Below are positions 5,618 to 8,821 of a stretch of 8,821 nucleotides of DNA, piece by piece; positions within the stretch are counted from its first letter, which is position 1, and every line of letters starts with the position of its first letter. A model generated the notes under the pieces. That model was not told the origin of the DNA. It made no database searches and saw only the letters and a program-made list of their open reading frames with translations. The position numbers were made by a program, and so were the translations under genes. The stretch spans positions 1 through 8,821 of the forward strand of contig DOLC01000081.1 of the NCBI GenBank assembly GCA_003509545.1. The letters are read 5' to 3'. Source of the stretch: Peptococcaceae bacterium (GTDB taxonomy: Bacteria > Bacillota > DSM-521 > Neomoorellales > Neomoorellaceae).

Positions 5618-7585
5618 CTAGAGAGTGCGCGGCCCGGCGGCGCCTGCCCTAGGCCGCCGCACCTGGACGAGGAACAGCCCCACCAACACTGCGGCCCCGG
5701 CGATGTTCGCCCAGGTTAAGTGGCTGATCAGGGCAAGACCCCCGGCAACCAGCAGCACCTTGCCGGCCGGGGTGACCCGGCCCAGGAGCCAGCCGGAGAG
5801 GCCCGCCGCCAGGGCTATGACCCCCGCCGTAGCCGTCCCCACGGCTAGGATTATTTCCGGAACGCTGCCTATGGCCATTAGGGCGGGATGGTACACGAAG
5901 GCGAAGGGAATCAGGAAGGTTACTATGGCCAGCTTGCAGGCGGTCACGGCCGTTTGGTTCTGGTCAGCGCCGGCAATGCCGGCTGCCCCGTAGGCGGCCA
6001 GGGCCACCGGAGGAGTTATGGCCGAGGCTATGCCGTAGTAGTAGACGAAGAAGTGGGCGGGCATTTCCAGGACGCCCATCTCTATAAGGGCGGGTACCGT
6101 AAGGGCCGACACTATCACGTAGACGGCCGCCGCGGTCATGCCCATGCCCAGGACTATGGAGCTCACCATGGTCAGTACCAGGACCAGGAACAGGCTGTCT
6201 CCGGCCACGGCCAGGATCATGGAAGAAAACTTTATGCCCAGGCCCGTACCGGTAATCACCCCCACCACTATCCCCGCCACGGCGCAGGCTGTGGACACGG
6301 TAATAGTATTGGTGACCCCTTCCTCCACCGCCGCCAGTATCTCCCACGGCCCCATCCTCGTTTCCTTTTTAAGGTAGGATAGAATTACCATGAGAAGGGA
6401 GCCCACCGAAGCCGCCAGCATGGGGGAATAACCCCTAAAGAGCATGAAAACCAGGAGAAAGATGGGCAGCAGGTAATACCAGCCCTCTTTCAAAGCTTCC
6501 CCCACGGTAGGCAAATTTTTGTTTTCGAGGGGAGCGAGATTCTTTTTCTTGGCCTCGAAGTGCACCATGAGGAAGACGGCCAGGAAATACAGCAGGGCCG
6601 GGAAGAGGCCGTGGAGCATAATCTTGGCGTAGGGCGTCCGGGTGAACTCCGCAATGAGAAAGGCCACGGAGGCCATAATGGGGGGCATGATCATACCCCC
6701 GTTGGACGCCGCGGCTTCCACGGCCGCCGCGAAGTGCGGCGCGTAGCCGACCCGCTTCATGAGGGGAATGGTGATGGACCCCGTGGCCACGGCGTTGGCC
6801 ACCCCGCTGCCGTTAATGGTGGCCATAAGGGCGCTGGCCACTACTGCAGCCTTGGCCGGCCCGCCCCACATCCTGCCGCTCAGGGCAAAGGCTATCTTGA
6901 TAAAGAAATCGCCGGCCCCCGATCTGGTTAGGAAAGCGCCGAAAATGATAAACATGATTACATATTGAGCGGCCACCTGAATGGGTACCCCGAGAATCCC
7001 CGTGGTCTGGTTAAAAAGGGAGCTGATAAACATAGAGTAGCTCATGCCCCGGAAGTACAGTTCACCCGGGAAAAGGTAGCCAAAGAGGGCATAGGCAATG
7101 AAGAGAAGAGCCACCAGAGTTATGGGCCAGCCCAGCCGCCTCACGGAGGCCAGAAGCACGGCTACAATCAGCGCCGTGCCGATGATTTTGTCCCCTTGGC
7201 TCGGGTCCCCTACCCGTAGAATGATGCTTTCATACTCCGCCAGGGAGTAGAGGCCCACCGCCAGGGTCAAAACCAGGCCCGCCGCAGCCACGAGCAAGGT
7301 AAGGAGGCTGGTCCTCCCCTTACCCAGGGCGACTTCCCCGGCAAAAGCCGCCGACAATACGAGGACAACATGGATCATCCTGTTGGCCCACGGCTCCCGG
7401 AGGCCGAAGAAGCCGGTGTAAAGGGAGAAGACGCCGAGGGCCACGGCAAAGGCGACGAATAGCAACCGCCACGGGCCCTGGCCCGCCAGGCCACTGGCCC
7501 TGATACTTTCTATGACCGTATTCTGCCCTATTTGGATCTGTCCGGTTATGGGATTTTCCCCTTTCTCGGAGGTTCCGGAAGGCAT
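5618..7585 (-). CDS. TRAP transporter fused permease (TAXI-type, small and large subunits joined)
   Basis: A 655-residue membrane protein with about 18 hydrophobic segments by eye. It is the fused form in which the small (DctQ-like) and large (DctM-like) TRAP permease parts are one chain. The N-terminal ~35 residues are polar and cytoplasmic. The DctM part (about 130-570) carries INGSGVANAVATGSITIPLMKR-type signature elements (257-279), NGGMIMPPIMAS (295-306) and SAITPPVALAAYGAAG (521-536), the duplicated loops associated with substrate and Na+ binding. Four or so helices follow to the end. TRAP systems are ion-gradient-driven importers that need an extracytoplasmic binding protein, here encoded just upstream. 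The ATG is preceded by AAGGA at four bases and AGAGGAG at eleven. It lies 85 bases after the binding-protein gene, across a strong hairpin. Substrates of TAXI systems are mostly dicarboxylates and amino acids; the specific one is unknown. Confidence 0.92.
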   Translation of the reverse strand: MPSGTSEKGENPITGQIQIGQNTVIESIRASGLAGQGPWRLLFVAFAVALGVFSLYTGFFGLREPWANRMIHVVLVLSAAFAGEVALGKGRTSLLTLLVAAAGLVLTLAVGLYSLAEYESIILRVGDPSQGDKIIGTALIVAVLLASVRRLGWPITLVALLFIAYALFGYLFPGELYFRGMSYSMFISSLFNQTTGILGVPIQVAAQYVIMFIIFGAFLTRSGAGDFFIKIAFALSGRMWGGPAKAAVVASALMATINGSGVANAVATGSITIPLMKRVGYAPHFAAAVEAAASNGGMIMPPIMASVAFLIAEFTRTPYAKIMLHGLFPALLYFLAVFLMVHFEAKKKNLAPLENKNLPTVGEALKEGWYYLLPIFLLVFMLFRGYSPMLAASVGSLLMVILSYLKKETRMGPWEILAAVEEGVTNTITVSTACAVAGIVVGVITGTGLGIKFSSMILAVAGDSLFLVLVLTMVSSIVLGMGMTAAAVYVIVSALTVPALIEMGVLEMPAHFFVYYYGIASAITPPVALAAYGAAGIAGADQNQTAVTACKLAIVTFLIPFAFVYHPALMAIGSVPEIILAVGTATAGVIALAAGLSGWLLGRVTPAGKVLLVAGGLALISHLTWANIAGAAVLVGLFLVQVRRPRAGAAGPRTL

Positions 7586-7608
7586 TTATTCCTTCACTCC
7601 TCTAGACC

Positions 7609-7654
7609 GGGAAAACAGGTGTTTTCCCCACCCCGGAGGCGGGGAAAACACCTG
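7609..7654 (-). terminator. Hairpin with alternative pairing between binding-protein and permease genes
   Basis: CAGGTGTTTTCCCC (7616-7629) and GGGGAAAACACCTG (7641-7654) form a perfect 14-bp stem with an 11-base loop, 16 bases after the binding-protein stop. Read leftward it is followed by TTTTCCC, like an intrinsic terminator or attenuator. The same middle arm can instead pair with GGGAAAAC (7609-7616) in an 8-bp, four-base-loop hairpin that consumes the T-run, so the two folds exclude each other. The expected effect is more binding protein than permease, a common arrangement in transport operons. Confidence 0.7.
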
Positions 7655-7670
7655 CCGACCGTTGAAATGT

Positions 7671-8669
7671 TTACAGAATCCCCTGTTCTTCGTAATACCG
7701 CTTAGCACCGGGATGCAGTATCCCGGGGTTGATACCCTCTATGGGCTTCTCGGTAATGTTTATGCCCCCGATATTGTTGAAGCGCTCGCGGTTCTCCATC
7801 AGAACCTTAGTAAGGGTATATACAGTATCTTCAGGCAGATCTTTACGGACGAAAATTACCGAAGTATGGGCCAGGGTGGAAGCGTCCTCGGTCTGCCCCT
7901 TGTAGGTGCCCGGGGGGATCAGGCCCTTACGGTACCCGGGATACTTAGCCAGGAAGATGTCGAGCTTGTCGTCGGGGATGGATAGGACCCGAGCCTTATG
8001 GGTGGCCTCCAGTTCCATAATATTGGCTTGGGGCACGGCTCCCTTAAAGTGGGCCATATCGGCATGGCCGTCCTTCAGCAGGGTAACAGCTTCCGCCCAG
8101 GTTACAAAAGAGACTCCCCCGCCGTTGGCCTTGATCTTCTCGTAATCGAGGCCGTAGAGTTCAAGGATCTGCCGGGTTATGACCTCGCTCCCGAAGCCCT
8201 GGGGACCGGGGCAGATGACCTTGTCGGCCAGGTCTTCTACGCCCCAAATGTTGCTGTTAGCCAGAACCGTCAGATGTACATAATCCAGGGCAAAATTCAT
8301 TATCGGCGCTACATTGTCGATGTCGTCCTCGGCAAAGGTGCCTTGCTTACCCAGGGCCATAAGGACGTCCGGCAGGGACGCCAGCCCGATATCCATATCC
8401 GTGCCTTTATTTACTTGCCGGATATTGGCAATCGCCCCGCTCTCCACGGGGGTAACGCGTATTTCCGGGTGGGTCTGCTTCATAACTTCGCTGAATTGGG
8501 CTGCCAGCAGGTACCACGAGCCGCCGGCCCCGCCGCTTCCGAAAATAAGCTCCCGGGGCGCCTGTCCCTGGCCTTCGCCCCCGGCCCGGCCTTGGCCGCC
8601 GCAGGCCGTAAGGAAGACCATAACCGCCATCAAAAGCCCGGCTAAGAGAAGCAAATATTTGCGCCGCAT
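7671..8669 (-). CDS. TAXI-family TRAP transporter solute-binding lipoprotein
   Basis: A 332-residue extracytoplasmic binding protein. The signal peptide is MRRK, then a hydrophobic core, then lipobox L20-T-A-C23, so C23 should be lipidated and anchor the protein outside the membrane, as expected for a Gram-positive-type or otherwise lipoprotein-tethered system. A Gly/Gln-rich linker (24-38) follows. TAXI-family features are GGAGGSWYLLA (46-56), ESGAIANIRQVNKGTDMDIGL (76-96, described in parts), VICPGPQGFGSE (151-162), and the C-terminal HPGAKRYYEEQG (319-330). It delivers its ligand to the fused permease encoded next. I chose the ATG at 8669 because AGGAGG lies eight bases upstream; an in-frame TTG at 8690 would add seven polar residues and has no such signal. 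Residues that would identify the ligand cannot be assigned with confidence. Confidence 0.93.
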   Translation of the reverse strand: MRRKYLLLLAGLLMAVMVFLTACGGQGRAGGEGQGQAPRELIFGSGGAGGSWYLLAAQFSEVMKQTHPEIRVTPVESGAIANIRQVNKGTDMDIGLASLPDVLMALGKQGTFAEDDIDNVAPIMNFALDYVHLTVLANSNIWGVEDLADKVICPGPQGFGSEVITRQILELYGLDYEKIKANGGGVSFVTWAEAVTLLKDGHADMAHFKGAVPQANIMELEATHKARVLSIPDDKLDIFLAKYPGYRKGLIPPGTYKGQTEDASTLAHTSVIFVRKDLPEDTVYTLTKVLMENRERFNNIGGINITEKPIEGINPGILHPGAKRYYEEQGIL

Positions 8670-8677
8670 AACCTCCC

Positions 8678-8683
8678 CCTCCT
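8678..8683 (-). promoter_or_regulatory. Ribosome binding site fixing the binding-protein start
   Basis: AGGAGG, eight bases before ATG 8669, with a second GGGAGG immediately after it. It selects the ATG that begins a clean signal peptide over the in-frame TTG at 8690. Confidence 0.8.
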
Positions 8684-8744
8684 GTTGCAAGGAACTTTTT
8701 CTAGAACCGGTCGCCTACTCCACGGATATACCAAATGTATGCAG

Positions 8745-8762
8745 TTACCTTACCTCCTTACC
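8745..8762. repeat. Three TTACC repeats upstream of the transporter operon
   Basis: TTACC occurs at 8745-8749, 8750-8754 and 8758-8762 (GGTAA on the transporter strand). The core TACCTC at 8751-8756 is also the right half of the inverted repeat at 4716-4740. It lies about 80 bases upstream of the binding-protein start, where promoter or operator elements are expected. I found no convincing -35/-10 pair here. Chance is possible for such short words. Confidence 0.3.
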
Positions 8763-8821
8763 TGCTTTCGTCCTCACCGCTACCCCGAAAATAACTTCCC
8801 TCCGGGCCGGCATTGTTTTTG

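Overview
The window looks like a chromosomal stretch of a high-GC anaerobic Clostridia-type bacterium, perhaps a thermophilic acetogen of the Moorella type. The lineage is inferred from protein style, strong AGGAGG ribosome binding sites, frequent GTG/TTG start codons, a YgeW/YgeY-type gene set, and base composition of roughly 60% GC by eye. No rRNA, tRNA, CRISPR array or insertion sequence was seen.

Layout, left to right. Positions 1-257 hold no convincing gene but several strong dyads. Positions 258-4677 carry a leftward catabolic cluster. In transcription order it is a knotted, YgeW-family carbamoyltransferase (4677-3682), a 250-base hairpin-rich gap, a cytosine-deaminase-like amidohydrolase (3431-2199), a YgeY-type M20 metallohydrolase (2099-888) and an iron-sulfur flavoprotein (887-258). 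The flavoprotein start codon directly abuts the hydrolase stop. A GntR/HutC-family regulator (4866-5600) is divergent from the carbamoyltransferase across a 188-base intergenic region that holds a candidate operator, an 8+8 inverted repeat. Converging on the regulator is a leftward TRAP uptake system of the TAXI type: a lipoprotein solute-binding subunit (8669-7671) and a fused large permease (7585-5618). A 14-bp perfect hairpin followed by TTTT separates the two.

Working model (inference): the TAXI-TRAP system imports an organic acid or ureide-like substrate. The amidohydrolase and the M20 enzyme open or hydrolyse C-N bonds, and the carbamoyltransferase may phosphorolyse a ureido intermediate to carbamoyl phosphate, which could feed ATP synthesis through a carbamate kinase not in this window. 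The flavoprotein may serve a redox step. The GntR protein probably senses an intermediate and controls the divergent operon. YgeW and YgeY homologues are known from anaerobic purine/urate-type clusters linked to selenium-dependent hydroxylases, but the other landmark genes of those clusters (ygeX, ssnA, ygfK, xdh-type hydroxylases, carbamate kinase) are absent here. The true substrate is therefore open, and this could be a variant or distinct pathway.
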